In this document: positions 10,397-19,871 of the stretch, piece by piece
Position numbering within the stretch: the first letter of the stretch is position 1
Layout: every line of letters starts with the position of its first letter
Assembly (NCBI GenBank): GCA_964448135.1
Contig: CAYUVH010000051.1
Coordinates: 40,908-104,907 of the forward strand
DNA length: 64,000 nt
Reading direction: 5' to 3'
Origin: CAYUVH01 sp964448135
GTDB taxonomy: Bacteria; Verrucomicrobiota; Verrucomicrobiia; Limisphaerales; UBA8199
Notes under the pieces: generated by a model
What the model saw: only the letters and a program-made list of their open reading frames with translations
Database searches by the model: none
Told to the model about the DNA's origin: nothing
Made by a program: the position numbers and the translations under genes

Positions 10397-10493
10397 CAAC
10401 CTGCAACCTGCAACTTTCAACCTTCCCCCTGTGCCAGCTATTGCCATCGAAAATCCACCTATTGCCACCTAATGCCAGCTATTGCCACCATGA
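10397..10493 (+). repeat. Two stacked short-period arrays
   Basis: CAA-led heptads (consensus CAACCTG) start at 10397, 10404, 10411 and 10418. Immediately after, GCCANCTATT-like decamers start at 10433, 10443, about 10454, 10464, 10474 and 10484. Neither array is in a coding context. Confidence 0.6.
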
Positions 10494-10522
10494 CTTTTTC
10501 ATCCACCGGTCCCACCGGTCCC

Positions 10523-10640
10523 GAAAAAACACCAAAGAACACGAAGAGAACAGCAAAAGAACACTCAAGGGACGCCCAAAGAACACTCAAAGCACACGAA
10601 AAAACACCAAAGAACACCTAAAAACACTTAAAGAACAACC
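10523..10640 (+). repeat. ACAC array with 10/11-bp period, copy 1
   Basis: Eleven units of the type AAAGAACACTC. The marker C of each aaCAC falls at 10530, 10540, 10551, 10562, 10573, 10584, 10595, 10605, 10615, 10625 and 10636, giving steps of 10,11,11,11,11,11,10,10,10,11 (mean 10.6). A diverged copy in reverse orientation lies at 53941-54040 with nearly the same sequence of steps. Confidence 0.7.
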
Positions 10641-10949
10641 TCTCGCGGGGGGCCCCATCACCCGTCTGCTCCGGCTACCGGTCCAAAACTTCCAACCTGC
10701 CTGCCGCGTCCCGCTCTGAGCCGGACGGATAACCCTCAACCCAACACTGCCTATCGCATTTTATCGCATTCCCATTCAGGTGGGGCGCGCCACTCCGTGC
10801 GCGCCGTCGTCCGAGCACCGCAGCTCCACCGTCACCCATTTAACACCCCACAACCCAGTCCGCGCCCTGCCGCCGCATCTTTTGAATGGCTCCCGCTTCC
10901 CTGGTGTCTATACTACGGTCCGACAAAGTTGGCTGTTTCACACGTACAT

Positions 10950-13900
10950 ATGAACCGGAACGCATCCAATTCTTTGCGCCTTTTTTCGCGCTTTGGCTTT
11001 ATTTCACTCGGCTTTGCTCTCCTGCTGCCGGGCGTTTCCTTGCGTGCTGCGGGCCAGCTGCGCCCCGATCTCACCGGTAACGTAACCGACAGCGCCGGCC
11101 AACCCGTCAAGGACGCCCAGGTGTTCATCTACACCGCCGGCCCGAAGGAAGGCGCGGGCGTGCTTTGCCCCTCGTGCTATGCCGATTGCCGGAAGAAAGC
11201 CGCGACCGACGCCGAGGGCAAATTCAAGATCGAGAGTCTGGATCCTGCGCTGATCTTTCGCGTGCTGGTGGTCGGCAAAGATTCCCAGCCTCAATTCGTG
11301 GGGAAGGTGGATCCGGCCGTAAAACCGCTTTCCATCACGTTGAAAGCCGCCAAGACCTCCGATTCACCAAAGCAACAATTGCATGGCCGCGTGCTGGATC
11401 CCGAGGGCAAGCCGATCGCCGGCGCGGTCGTGAATATCCGTGGTGTCAAATACGGCGAAAGCACTCACTTCGGCGGTAATTCGGAAGTGGACCCCGTCGC
11501 CGTGAGCGATGAGAACGGCGAGTTCGTCATCCGCAGCACCAAGGATTTTGACGGCGCTGGCCTGGACATTGAAGCCCGCACGCTGGCGAAGGGTGTCTTT
11601 CCGACGCAATCAAGCGGAACGAACATTCACGTTTTTAAACTGAGCGAAGGCGCCACGCTCACCGGGCGCCTGGTCAAGGACGGCAAGCCGCTGGTGGGGA
11701 AGGAAGTAGGCCTCGCCGGTGTGAATCGGGAGTCGTCGGTATTCGTTGGGGAATTTTCCGTGGGCACGGACAAGGATGGCCGGTTCACGTTCGTGAATAT
11801 GCCGGCCGAAACCGAATACCAATTCTACGGCATCATGAAGTCCCTGGGCCAGGACGGGGCGGTGGGTTCGCGCAAGCTGCGGCTGGCGGAGGTGGGGTCC
11901 ACGAAAGATCTCGGCGACGTGGCGGTGCAGCCCGGGCTGATACTGGCCGGGAAACTCAAACTGAGCGACGGAAAGGCCCTTCCAGCGAAGACCCGCGTGA
12001 TGCTGAGTCGTGCCGAGGCTTGGGACAATGCGCAGGCCGTCTTGGACGCAGATGGCAGCTTTCGTTTCGTGGGCGTGCCCGCCGAGGAAGTTGACGTGAG
12101 CGCGAATGTGAAGGGCTACCGGCTTTCCGCGCGCAACGCGAGCCTGGATCCTTCGGGAGGTTACGCGCTGGTTGGCAGAATGAAATCGAGCAAGACGAAC
12201 CTGGTCGTGGAGCTCGAACCGGGCGAGCGTCGCCCGTGGGAGTCGGGCAATTACGAGGCCCGCGAAGCAATCCGCCAGGAAGTGCTCCGCGGCGCGGAGG
12301 GCGGACCGGCTCCGAAGGGAGACATTCAGGTCACGGGTACGGTCGTGGACGCCGAGACCGGGAAACCCTTGCCGACGTTTACGGTCACCGAGGGCCGCGA
12401 AGATCGAAACATGCGTGTCATGGCCTGGCTGGAATCGCGGGCGATTGAATTTACCAACGGGACTTTCGAAGTTTCGTTCAACAAACAGGGCAGCACTCCG
12501 GCCTTGCTGGTCGAAGCGGAGGGATACTTGCCGCAAGCTTCCGGCCCGATCGGGATCGCGACGACCAATCTCACTTTCTCACTAATAAAGGGCCATGGAC
12601 CGGGCGGTGTGTTGCTCGACCCCGCCGGGAAACCGCTGGCCGGCGTGGAGGTGTATCTCACCGACATGAAGAACGGCGTCTATGTGGAGGGCGATCCGCC
12701 GAAGGTGCGCGCCGATATTTACCGCGGTTCCAAACACGTCCCCACGGACACAGCCGGGCGATTTTCCTTCAAAGCCATGGAAGGCGCGCACTCAATCATC
12801 GTCGTGGCCAACGAGGGATTCCTCGAACAGCGAGTCAGCGAACTCAAGGACGGCACTGAGCTCCGGTTGCAGCCCTGGGGACGAGTGGAAGGCCGGTTGC
12901 TGATCGGCACCAAGCCGGGCGCGGGCGAGACCGTGCACCTGTGGCCGGCCCACGTGCCCTACGAGGATTATCCGCGCCAGTCGTCGGCGCTGAATCTTTT
13001 TGCGAAAACCCAGACCGACACCAATGGAAATTTTGTCTTCGCCCACGTGCCGCCGCTGCGGGTGGAAGTGTACCACGAGCCCAAGGTTCGCGATGGCAAT
13101 ATGGGCATCACGCCGATGTCGCAGACGGAGAAGTTTGCGGTCAAGGCGGGCGCGACCAATCACCTGACACTGGGCGGGCGCGGACGCCCGGTGATCGGGA
13201 AATTCGTGGTGGAGGGATACGAGGGCGAAATCAACTGGCGGGCTGATGTGCAAAGCCTCGAAACGGTTCAGACCTCCCCGCCCGAGTTGCCCGACTTCAG
13301 CGGCATGATGAAGGACTTGGGCCCGCGGTTTCAGTCAGCCACCACTGATGAGGAAAAGGCCGCCGTCAAAGCGGAATACGATCGCAAGCAGGCGGAGTAT
13401 GCGCAAAAGACGCGCGATTTCTACGCGAGCCCGCCGGGTTGGGATTATTATGCCGGCCAGCATCGCTACGCGCTGAATTTCGCGAAGGACGGTTCGTTCC
13501 GTATCGACGACGTGCCGGGCGGCAAATACCGGATGCGAATTGACCTGCGCGAAGCCGGCGAGAATCGGTTCTCAGCGCCCCGCATCGCCAGCTTGCAAAA
13601 AGAAATCGAAGTGCCCGACGCTCCCGGAGGCCGAAGCGATGAACCGCTGGACTTGGGCACCATCGAACTGCAGTCGCGCAAAAGTTTGAAAGTCGGCAAA
13701 GCCGCGCCTGATTTCGAAGTGAAGACGCTCGACGACAAGACCATCAAACTTTCCGACCTGGCCGGCAAATACGTGCTGCTCGATTTCTGGGCCACGTGGT
13801 GCGGGCCCTGTGTGGCGGAGACGCCCAGCCTCAAGGCCGCGTACGATGCCGCCAAAGACGACCCGCGCTTCCAGATCGTCGGGCTCAGCCTCGATCAAAG

Positions 13901-14114
13901 CGCCGACGCGCCGCGCGCTTACGCGAAGAAAAACGGCATCCAGTGGACGCAGGGATTCCTGGGTGACTGGTCAAAAGCGGACCTGCCCAATCGCTACGGC
14001 GTGGAGGGCATCCCGGCAATTTTCCTGATCGGTCCGGACGGCAAAATCATCGCCACCGGGCTCCGCGGCGAACAAATCAAGGAAGCCGTCCTGGCCGCGC
14101 TGAAGAAATCCTGA
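10950..14114 (+). CDS. Secreted carboxypeptidase-regulatory-repeat protein with C-terminal TlpA thioredoxin domain
   Basis: 1054 residues from the ATG at 10950, which opens onto a signal peptide (core FGFISLGFALLLPGVSLRAA). Most of the protein is a string of beta-sandwich repeats of the carboxypeptidase regulatory type, visible as GxVxDxxGxPxxxAxV motifs from about residue 38 onward. Residues about 910-1054 are a TlpA/redoxin domain: APDFEVKTLDDK, then LLDFWATWCGPC with catalytic WCGPC at 950-954, and the cis-proline region GIPAIFLIGPDG. It would act as a thiol-disulfide oxidoreductase outside the cytoplasm. The central half (about residues 500-680) is homologous to the secreted part of the sigma-factor fusion at 26362-29283; both contain an LxPWGRxEG motif. 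In-frame codons upstream of the chosen start lack a leader. Confidence 0.88.
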   Translation: MNRNASNSLRLFSRFGFISLGFALLLPGVSLRAAGQLRPDLTGNVTDSAGQPVKDAQVFIYTAGPKEGAGVLCPSCYADCRKKAATDAEGKFKIESLDPALIFRVLVVGKDSQPQFVGKVDPAVKPLSITLKAAKTSDSPKQQLHGRVLDPEGKPIAGAVVNIRGVKYGESTHFGGNSEVDPVAVSDENGEFVIRSTKDFDGAGLDIEARTLAKGVFPTQSSGTNIHVFKLSEGATLTGRLVKDGKPLVGKEVGLAGVNRESSVFVGEFSVGTDKDGRFTFVNMPAETEYQFYGIMKSLGQDGAVGSRKLRLAEVGSTKDLGDVAVQPGLILAGKLKLSDGKALPAKTRVMLSRAEAWDNAQAVLDADGSFRFVGVPAEEVDVSANVKGYRLSARNASLDPSGGYALVGRMKSSKTNLVVELEPGERRPWESGNYEAREAIRQEVLRGAEGGPAPKGDIQVTGTVVDAETGKPLPTFTVTEGREDRNMRVMAWLESRAIEFTNGTFEVSFNKQGSTPALLVEAEGYLPQASGPIGIATTNLTFSLIKGHGPGGVLLDPAGKPLAGVEVYLTDMKNGVYVEGDPPKVRADIYRGSKHVPTDTAGRFSFKAMEGAHSIIVVANEGFLEQRVSELKDGTELRLQPWGRVEGRLLIGTKPGAGETVHLWPAHVPYEDYPRQSSALNLFAKTQTDTNGNFVFAHVPPLRVEVYHEPKVRDGNMGITPMSQTEKFAVKAGATNHLTLGGRGRPVIGKFVVEGYEGEINWRADVQSLETVQTSPPELPDFSGMMKDLGPRFQSATTDEEKAAVKAEYDRKQAEYAQKTRDFYASPPGWDYYAGQHRYALNFAKDGSFRIDDVPGGKYRMRIDLREAGENRFSAPRIASLQKEIEVPDAPGGRSDEPLDLGTIELQSRKSLKVGKAAPDFEVKTLDDKTIKLSDLAGKYVLLDFWATWCGPCVAETPSLKAAYDAAKDDPRFQIVGLSLDQSADAPRAYAKKNGIQWTQGFLGDWSKADLPNRYGVEGIPAIFLIGPDGKIIATGLRGEQIKEAVLAALKKS

Positions 14115-14122
14115 CCCTGCCG

Positions 14123-14156
14123 CCGCGGTGAAGCGTCTGCCTCTTCACCTCAGCGG
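14123..14156. terminator. Hairpin between convergent genes
   Basis: A 7-bp stem GGTGAAG (14127-14133) with CTTCACC (14143-14149) is extended by CCGC/GCGG across a 3-base bulge. It sits between the stops of the TlpA-type gene and the beta-lactamase-like gene. No strong T run, so it is only a plausible shared terminator. Confidence 0.4.
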
Positions 14157-14162
14157 CTACCG

Positions 14163-15101
14163 TCACGGCTTCATGCCCTCCACCACGATTTTTCCCACCG
14201 CCGGAATGATATCGTGGTTGTTCGCATGACCTGTCGTAAAAGTCACCAGGACAAATTTCGCCCCGTTCGGGAGTTCCACATAAGCCGCATCATGCCGCGA
14301 CTCGCTCGTCCAGCCGGCCTTCGACCACAACTTCGTTCCCGCCGGCAACGCCGGCGCGGTGAACGCATGCGCTTGATCGCCTTTTTCTCCCACGCCCGGC
14401 GAAGGGTCGCGCTTCAGCAGTTCCATCATCTCTCTACTGCGCTTTTCGTTGACCGCCTTTTTCGTGACGATCTCCATCAGCAACCGCGCCGTGGCGTCGG
14501 TGGTGAGCCAGTTGCGATGGTTCGGTTTGAGGACGCTTACGGATTGCATCTCCCGTCCATAAGGCCCCTCGCACCAAGGCTTCCGATTCACGTTGATATT
14601 GGTGTAACCCAGCGAAACAAAATAGCGGTTCACCGCGTTGCGCTTGTCGCACCACGCCTTCAATTCCTCCGGCGACATCTCCGGCCCGCTGGTGGTTTCC
14701 GTGAGCGAATCCACAATCAACCCGGTCGCCTCGTTCAGCGAATCCACGATCATATCCCGCATCGCGCGGCGAAGCTCCTCCGTGTCCTTCACCTTGCCGT
14801 CTTCCATCCAGCGATGAATCGCATCGAGGTAGAACAGCTTGATGACACTGGCCGGATAGATTTGCTCACCTCCGCGAAAGGAAGCGCGCACGGGTTGCGC
14901 CGGATCGGACAGATCAATCAGCGTGATGGCGAGCTGGTTCGTTTCCAGCTTTTCTCCGGCGAATTTGGCGAGCGTCTCGCTGGCGGCGCGGTCCACCAGC
15001 TTCTGAAGTTGTTCGGAAGATTGCGGCGCGGCGGTTGTGTTCACGGCGGAAAAAGATAACAAAGTCAGGCTAAGGAAGAGAGCGCTTAGTGTGCGGTTCA
15101 T
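14163..15101 (-). CDS. Exported class A beta-lactamase-like serine hydrolase
   Basis: 312 residues with a signal peptide (MNRTLSALFLSLTLLSFSAV, mature near AAPQ). It has the class A beta-lactamase/penicillin-interacting layout: active-site SVIK at 85-88 in IYPASVIKLFYLD, a possible SDN-equivalent SLN at 121-123, and a KAG at 261-263 in place of KTG. Length fits the family. The KAG and the absence of an obvious omega-loop ExxLN make true beta-lactamase activity uncertain; a D-alanyl-D-alanine peptidase or other esterase-type hydrolase is equally possible. It stands alone, 90 bases from the divergent ankyrin gene. Confidence 0.8.
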   Translation of the reverse strand: MNRTLSALFLSLTLLSFSAVNTTAAPQSSEQLQKLVDRAASETLAKFAGEKLETNQLAITLIDLSDPAQPVRASFRGGEQIYPASVIKLFYLDAIHRWMEDGKVKDTEELRRAMRDMIVDSLNEATGLIVDSLTETTSGPEMSPEELKAWCDKRNAVNRYFVSLGYTNINVNRKPWCEGPYGREMQSVSVLKPNHRNWLTTDATARLLMEIVTKKAVNEKRSREMMELLKRDPSPGVGEKGDQAHAFTAPALPAGTKLWSKAGWTSESRHDAAYVELPNGAKFVLVTFTTGHANNHDIIPAVGKIVVEGMKP

Positions 15102-15215
15102 GGCCGGTAGTGTGAGAAATCGCGCGGGAGTGGGTCAAGGAATGGAAAGAGGCAGTGTTAAGATTGGCTTTTCTTTGAAGACTCGCCTCGTATGTTCCTC
15201 CAAAAAGGTTCCGAC

Positions 15216-16025
15216 GTGACCGATAAGAAACCCAGCGCGCCCCGCTCAGACACGCTATTGCTGCAAGCGTGCGTTGATGGAGCTCTGTCCGTGGTCCGAC
15301 AGCGGATTGCCGCGGGGGCCAACGTCAACGCCGGCCGGAAAGACAACCGGCCACCCCTCGAAACCGCCGCCCGTTGCGGGCATTTGGCTGTCGTCAAGGA
15401 ACTCCTGGCGGCTGGCGCGGACATCAACCAAATCGCCAGCGTGAATTGCGATGCTTTGCCGGGTACAGCTCTGATTGGAGCGATCAAGCAGAAGCAGTTC
15501 AAGGTGGCGCTCGAGTTGGTCCAGGCGGGCGCTTCGGTTTCCCTGGAGCCTTACCCCGGCTGCAACGCAGCTTCAGAAGCGGCGCTTGTGGCAATGTCAT
15601 TGCGTTGGGGGTGTGGGGTAGCCGGAAGTCAGATCACAGGCATGCTCGAATCGGCGGGCGAAATGAAGCAGCCGGATGCGACGTTCGAAGATTGGTTCGG
15701 TTTTCTGAAACTGGCCGTGGCCGCCGGCGCCAAAATGAATGATTACTGCCTCTGGAAATCCTGCCAGTTGGGATGCTCGGAAGTCGCGCTTTATCTGATT
15801 GCGATCGAAGTGGATGTCAACGTGGCGCCCCACCGCGTGACCGCGCTCCAGGAAGCCATCGTTCGTGACCTGGACGACGTGGCCCTGGCGCTGGTTGCCG
15901 CGGGAGCGGATCCCAATCTGAAAGGTGACTTTCAACCGCCGCCGCTCGAATTGGCCTTGGAAAAAGAAAAGCATCGAGTCATCCAGGCTTTGCTGAAAGC
16001 GGGCGCGAAACCGGCGCAGACTTGA
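15216..16025 (+). CDS. Ankyrin repeat protein
   Basis: 269 residues from the GTG at 15216, chosen because AAGG lies seven bases upstream; an ATG at 15192 is the alternative. Ankyrin helices are clear, for example LLLQACVDGALSVVRQRIA, TAARCGHLAVVKELLAAGAD and DVALALVAAGADPNL, giving roughly six or seven repeats over the whole length. No signal peptide or membrane segment, so cytoplasmic and presumably a protein-binding scaffold. The partner is unknown. The next gene, a sulfatase, starts 55 bases later but has its own leader and no clear functional link. Confidence 0.82.
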   Translation: MTDKKPSAPRSDTLLLQACVDGALSVVRQRIAAGANVNAGRKDNRPPLETAARCGHLAVVKELLAAGADINQIASVNCDALPGTALIGAIKQKQFKVALELVQAGASVSLEPYPGCNAASEAALVAMSLRWGCGVAGSQITGMLESAGEMKQPDATFEDWFGFLKLAVAAGAKMNDYCLWKSCQLGCSEVALYLIAIEVDVNVAPHRVTALQEAIVRDLDDVALALVAAGADPNLKGDFQPPPLELALEKEKHRVIQALLKAGAKPAQT

Positions 16026-16080
16026 GCCTTCCAAAGTTCACGCTTTTCGTTTGCCCCCCCAGACTTCAGTCTTAACAAGA

Positions 16081-17574
16081 ATGAAATCGTTTGTCTTCTC
16101 TCTGCTTATCCTGGGAATCAACTTTGCCGGTCTTGCGGCGGAAACGGCGCCCGCCAAACCCAACATTCTCTTCATCGCCGTGGATGATTTGCGGCCGGAA
16201 CTGGGTTGTTACGGCAACCCGATCATCAAAAGCCCAAACATAGACCGGATCGCGAAGTCGGGCGTGGTGTTTCAGCGGGCGTATTGCCAGCAGGCGGTGT
16301 GTTCGCCCACCCGGTCGAGCCTGCTGACGGGAACCCGGCCCGACACGACGAAGGTCTGGGACCTGAAAACGCATTTCCGCAAGGCGCTGCCGGATGTGGT
16401 GACGCTGCCGCAGTTGTTCAAGAACAACGGCTATTTCACGCGGGGCATGGGCAAGATTTACCACCACGGCTACGACGATCCGCCGTCGTGGTCGGTGCCC
16501 TGGCTGAATCCGCGTGGAGAGTCCTACGGCCTGCCGGAAAACCGAAACCTCGTGAGCAAGAAGCGATCGGAGGCGCTGGCGAGCGGCAAAAACGAGGATG
16601 AGATTGTTGTCATCAAAGGCCTGCCCTTCGAAGGGGCGGACGTTCCCGACAATACTTTTCACGACGGCGCGCTTGCGGACGAGGCGATTGCGGCGCTCAA
16701 GGAATTAAAGCAAAAGCAACAGCCGTTTTTCCTCGCGGTGGGCTTCATCCGGCCGCATCTGCCCTTCGTGGCGCCGAAGAAATATTGGGACCTGTATGAC
16801 CCGGCGAAGATCGCGTTGGCGCCCAACCCGTTCCGGCCGAAGGACGCGCCGGAGTACGCCATTCTCGACGGCGGTGAATTGCGCGGCTACGAAAACGTCC
16901 CGAAGGGACATCTGCCCGATGATCTCGCGCGCCAGCTCAAGCATGGCTACTACGCCGCCGTCAGCTACATGGACGCGCAGGTCGGCAAAGTGCTCGATGA
17001 ACTGGACCGGCTTGGGCTCACCAAAAGCACGATCGTGATTTTGTGGGGCGACCATGGTTGGAAACTGGGCGAGCATGACGCCTGGTGCAAACACAGCAAT
17101 GTGGAGAACGACACCTGGGTGCCGTTGCTGATTTCCGTCCCCGGCATGAAGAATGCCGGCAAAAGCACGCGCTCGCTCGTCGAATTCGTGGATATTTATC
17201 CCACCCTCGCGGAGATGGCCGGCCTGCCGTTGCCGAAGCATCTGGAAGGAACGAGCTTCCGGCCCGTGCTCGACGACTTGAGCCGGCCATGGAAGAGCGC
17301 GGCCTTCAGCCAGTATCCACGCCCCGTGAACGGCAAGCAGCTCATGGGCTACTCGATGCGCACGGACCGCTACCGGTTCACCGTCTGGGTCCACCGCAAT
17401 GATCATTCGAAGGTGGAGGCGGTGGAGCTGTACGACGAGAAAACCGATCCTCAGGAAAATGTGAATATCGCCGGGCTGCCGGAAAACAAAGCATTGGTGA
17501 CCGAGTTGCAAGCGAAACTCAAGGCAGGCTCAGGCTGGAAGGAAGTGCAGCTCGAAATGACGAAGGCCAAATGA
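16081..17574 (+). CDS. Exported sulfatase, iduronate-2-sulfatase-like (Cys type)
   Basis: 497 residues from the ATG at 16081; the signal peptide ends near GLAAETAP. Type I sulfatase: metal-binding DD at 35-36 in FIAVDDLRPELGCYG, and CSPTR at 74-78 where C74 would become formylglycine, followed by LLTGTRPDTTKVWDL as in the iduronate-2-sulfatase subgroup. WGDHGWKLGEHDAWCKHS and the C-terminal ELYDEKTDPQENVN also fit. It would remove sulfate esters from polysaccharides outside the cytoplasm. Formylglycine formation needs a maturase not present in this window. It converges on galK 30 bases downstream. Confidence 0.92.
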   Translation: MKSFVFSLLILGINFAGLAAETAPAKPNILFIAVDDLRPELGCYGNPIIKSPNIDRIAKSGVVFQRAYCQQAVCSPTRSSLLTGTRPDTTKVWDLKTHFRKALPDVVTLPQLFKNNGYFTRGMGKIYHHGYDDPPSWSVPWLNPRGESYGLPENRNLVSKKRSEALASGKNEDEIVVIKGLPFEGADVPDNTFHDGALADEAIAALKELKQKQQPFFLAVGFIRPHLPFVAPKKYWDLYDPAKIALAPNPFRPKDAPEYAILDGGELRGYENVPKGHLPDDLARQLKHGYYAAVSYMDAQVGKVLDELDRLGLTKSTIVILWGDHGWKLGEHDAWCKHSNVENDTWVPLLISVPGMKNAGKSTRSLVEFVDIYPTLAEMAGLPLPKHLEGTSFRPVLDDLSRPWKSAAFSQYPRPVNGKQLMGYSMRTDRYRFTVWVHRNDHSKVEAVELYDEKTDPQENVNIAGLPENKALVTELQAKLKAGSGWKEVQLEMTKAK

Positions 17575-17604
17575 GCGAAACCAACCGGGCAGGAGAGCTG
17601 AAAT

Positions 17605-18795
17605 TCAGCGACTCAGTACGGTTGCTCCCGCCGCCGGGCGCGTGACGAAGAGAGTCGGTTTTATTTTTGTCCGCTTTTCGTACTCCACCGCCAGTTTCGC
17701 TGATATCGCCGTCACCACGGACGTTTGCACGAGCGCCACGGCGCAGCCGCCGAAACCGCCGCCGGTCATCCGGCAACCGATCACCCCGCCAGCCTCGCCA
17801 ATACCCTCGGCGATTTCGACCACGGCATCCAACTCGGCGCAACTGACTTCGTAGTCGTCGCGAAGCGAGTTGTGGCTGGCATACATGAGTTTGCCAAAGC
17901 TGGCCCAATCGGCGGCGCGGGCCGCGGCAGCAGCCAGCGTGGTCCGCTCGATCTCGCCCATGACATGGCGCGCGCGCCGAAAGACGACATCACTGAGTTC
18001 AGCGCGTTTGGCCGTGAGCAGAGCGGTGTCGGCGTCGCGCAGGGACCGCACTCCCAGCTTGCCGGCGGCTTCCTCGCATTGCGATCGGCGTTGCGCGTAT
18101 TCACCGCCCGTGAGTTCATGCTTCACGTTCGTATTGATGATTAGCACGGTGACGGCGGGATCGGTCAACGGAACGAGTTCGGTCTCGTATGAGCGGCAAT
18201 CGAGCAGCAGCGCATGACCTTCACGGCCCATGACGGAAATGGCCTGGTCCATGATGCCGCAGGGAACACCGGCAAATTCGTGCTCGGCTTTTTGCGCGAG
18301 GAGCGCCTTCTGCATCGGGTCCATCGACTTGCCCGTCATCGTCTCCAAAAGCGTCGCGGTGGCGACTTCCAGCGCGGCGCTGCTGGAAAGCCCGCCGCCG
18401 AGCGGCACGTTGGACTGAATCAGCGCATCGAAACCAACCAGGTTCACGCCGCGCGCGAAGAATCCCACAATGACCCCCATCGGGTAATTGTGCCAGGAAC
18501 CCTTCGGCGCGGGCGCCAGCGGATACGCGATGTCGAATTCCGCCGGCGGCTGGCCGCCCGTCGTGCGCAAGCGGATGCGCGTCGAGCCGTCGGTGGTCGG
18601 CGCGGCGGCGATCACCGTGTAGCGCTCGATCGCCATCGGCAGCACGAAGCCGTCGTTGTAATCGGTGTGTTCGCCGATGAGATTCACGCGCCCGGGCGCG
18701 GCGGCAATCCATTGCGGCGCGCGGCCGTAGGCTTTGGTAAATTCCGCGGCGGCTTGCGCGCCGAGTTCGGGAAGGGGCGTGGATCCAGGGGACAT
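17605..18795 (-). CDS. galK: Galactokinase
   Basis: 396 residues from the ATG at 18795. The galactokinase signature GRVNLIGEHTDYNDGF is at 35-50, the GHMP ATP-binding GGGLSSSAALEVA in the middle, and GGGFGGCAVAL near the C terminus. It phosphorylates galactose to galactose 1-phosphate in the cytoplasm. It is the last gene of a four-gene cluster, ten bases after galM. No galT or galE is present in the window, so the later Leloir steps must be encoded elsewhere. Confidence 0.95.
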   Translation of the reverse strand: MSPGSTPLPELGAQAAAEFTKAYGRAPQWIAAAPGRVNLIGEHTDYNDGFVLPMAIERYTVIAAAPTTDGSTRIRLRTTGGQPPAEFDIAYPLAPAPKGSWHNYPMGVIVGFFARGVNLVGFDALIQSNVPLGGGLSSSAALEVATATLLETMTGKSMDPMQKALLAQKAEHEFAGVPCGIMDQAISVMGREGHALLLDCRSYETELVPLTDPAVTVLIINTNVKHELTGGEYAQRRSQCEEAAGKLGVRSLRDADTALLTAKRAELSDVVFRRARHVMGEIERTTLAAAAARAADWASFGKLMYASHNSLRDDYEVSCAELDAVVEIAEGIGEAGGVIGCRMTGGGFGGCAVALVQTSVVTAISAKLAVEYEKRTKIKPTLFVTRPAAGATVLSR

Positions 18796-18805
18796 GAAAT
18801 TCAAT

Positions 18806-19858
18806 TTACTCCGTCGAAAAGCGGTGGACCGTCGTCTGCCGGTAGGTCTGGCCGGGGCGCAAAATCGTGGACGGAAAATTCGCGTGATGCACCGAGTCCG
18901 GGAAATGCTGCGTTTCCAGGCAAAAACCGGAATGCCGGCCATAGGCCGTGCCGCCTTTGCCAGTGACGGAGCCATTTAGAAAATTGCCGGTGTAGAATTG
19001 GACCGCCGGTTCCGTGGTGAGCACTTCGAGAACCCGACCGCTGCCGGGCTCGCGCACCCGGGCGGCAAGACGCGGTCCCGGGCCGCCGGGGCGAAGGACG
19101 AAATTCGTATCATAGCCGGGCGGTTCCGCGCCAATCTCGGCCAAACGCGCGCCAATCGGCTGTGCCGTCGTGAAATCAAAGGGGGTCCCCTTGACCGAAC
19201 GAATCTCGCCGGTTGGAATCAAACCCGGGCCGGCCGGTGTGTATTGATCGGCGACGAGCCGAAGTTCGTGTTTCAGAATGTCGCCGCCGCAGGCAAGATT
19301 GAAATACGAATGATTCGTCAGATTGATCGGTGTGGGCGCGTCCGTGACCGCCGTATAATCAATCGTCAGTTCGTTCGCGTCCGTGAGCGACATCACCATC
19401 GTCACATCCACCTTGCCGGGATAACCCTCATCGCCATCCGGGCTGGAGTGCGTAAATTTCACCGCCGCACCGGCTTGCGGCTCGGCTTTCCACACGTATT
19501 TGTCGAAGCCCTTCTTTCCGCCGTGCAACGAATTTGGCCCGTTGTTCGCCGCCAGTTTGTAAGTCTTGCCGTCCAATTCAAACTGCGCTCCGGCGATGCG
19601 ATTGGCCACCCGGCCGGCCACCGCGCCGAAGAACGGATGGCCCTTGAGGTACTGCTCGAGATTGTCGAAACCGAGGACGACGTCCCCGAACTTGCCATTC
19701 CGGTCCGGCACGTGCAGTTCCGTGATGATCGTGCCGTACTTGGTGATTTTGGCGGAAAGACCGTGCGCGTTGGTGAGCGTGAAGATTTCGACCGGTGTTC
19801 CGTCAGCGGTCCTGCCGAAGTCGGCGCGCTTCACGCCGGCAGTGGTTCCTGTGGCCAT
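18806..19858 (-). CDS. galM: Aldose 1-epimerase (galactose mutarotase)
   Basis: 350 residues. Family landmarks: NGxNSLHGG-type motif (NNGPNSLHGGKKGFDK), PINLTNHSYFNL with the catalytic-site His, and a GRHSGFCLETQHFPDS segment containing the general-base Glu. It interconverts the anomers of galactose, feeding galK immediately downstream. No signal peptide, so cytoplasmic. It follows the small membrane protein by 13 bases. Confidence 0.93.
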   Translation of the reverse strand: MATGTTAGVKRADFGRTADGTPVEIFTLTNAHGLSAKITKYGTIITELHVPDRNGKFGDVVLGFDNLEQYLKGHPFFGAVAGRVANRIAGAQFELDGKTYKLAANNGPNSLHGGKKGFDKYVWKAEPQAGAAVKFTHSSPDGDEGYPGKVDVTMVMSLTDANELTIDYTAVTDAPTPINLTNHSYFNLACGGDILKHELRLVADQYTPAGPGLIPTGEIRSVKGTPFDFTTAQPIGARLAEIGAEPPGYDTNFVLRPGGPGPRLAARVREPGSGRVLEVLTTEPAVQFYTGNFLNGSVTGKGGTAYGRHSGFCLETQHFPDSVHHANFPSTILRPGQTYRQTTVHRFSTE

Positions 19859-19871
19859 GAACGTGGCGGGA

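Larger units (their letters stand above)
9750..10949. other. 1.2 kb intergenic region made of stacked repeats
   Basis: No convincing gene. The stretch holds, in order, a composite palindromic element (9795-9897), about 500 bases without clear features, a heptad array (10397-10424), a 10-bp-period array (10433-10493), and a 10/11-bp-period ACAC array (10523-10640). Open frames crossing it translate the repeats and lack any domain. The final 300 bases must contain the promoter of the TlpA-type protein that starts at 10950, but I see no clear consensus promoter. Confidence 0.7.

Noticed and set aside
10120..10719. A 199-codon frame before the TlpA-type gene
   Set aside because: Its second half is the ACAC array read as Lys/Asn/Thr/Glu-rich peptide; no domain.
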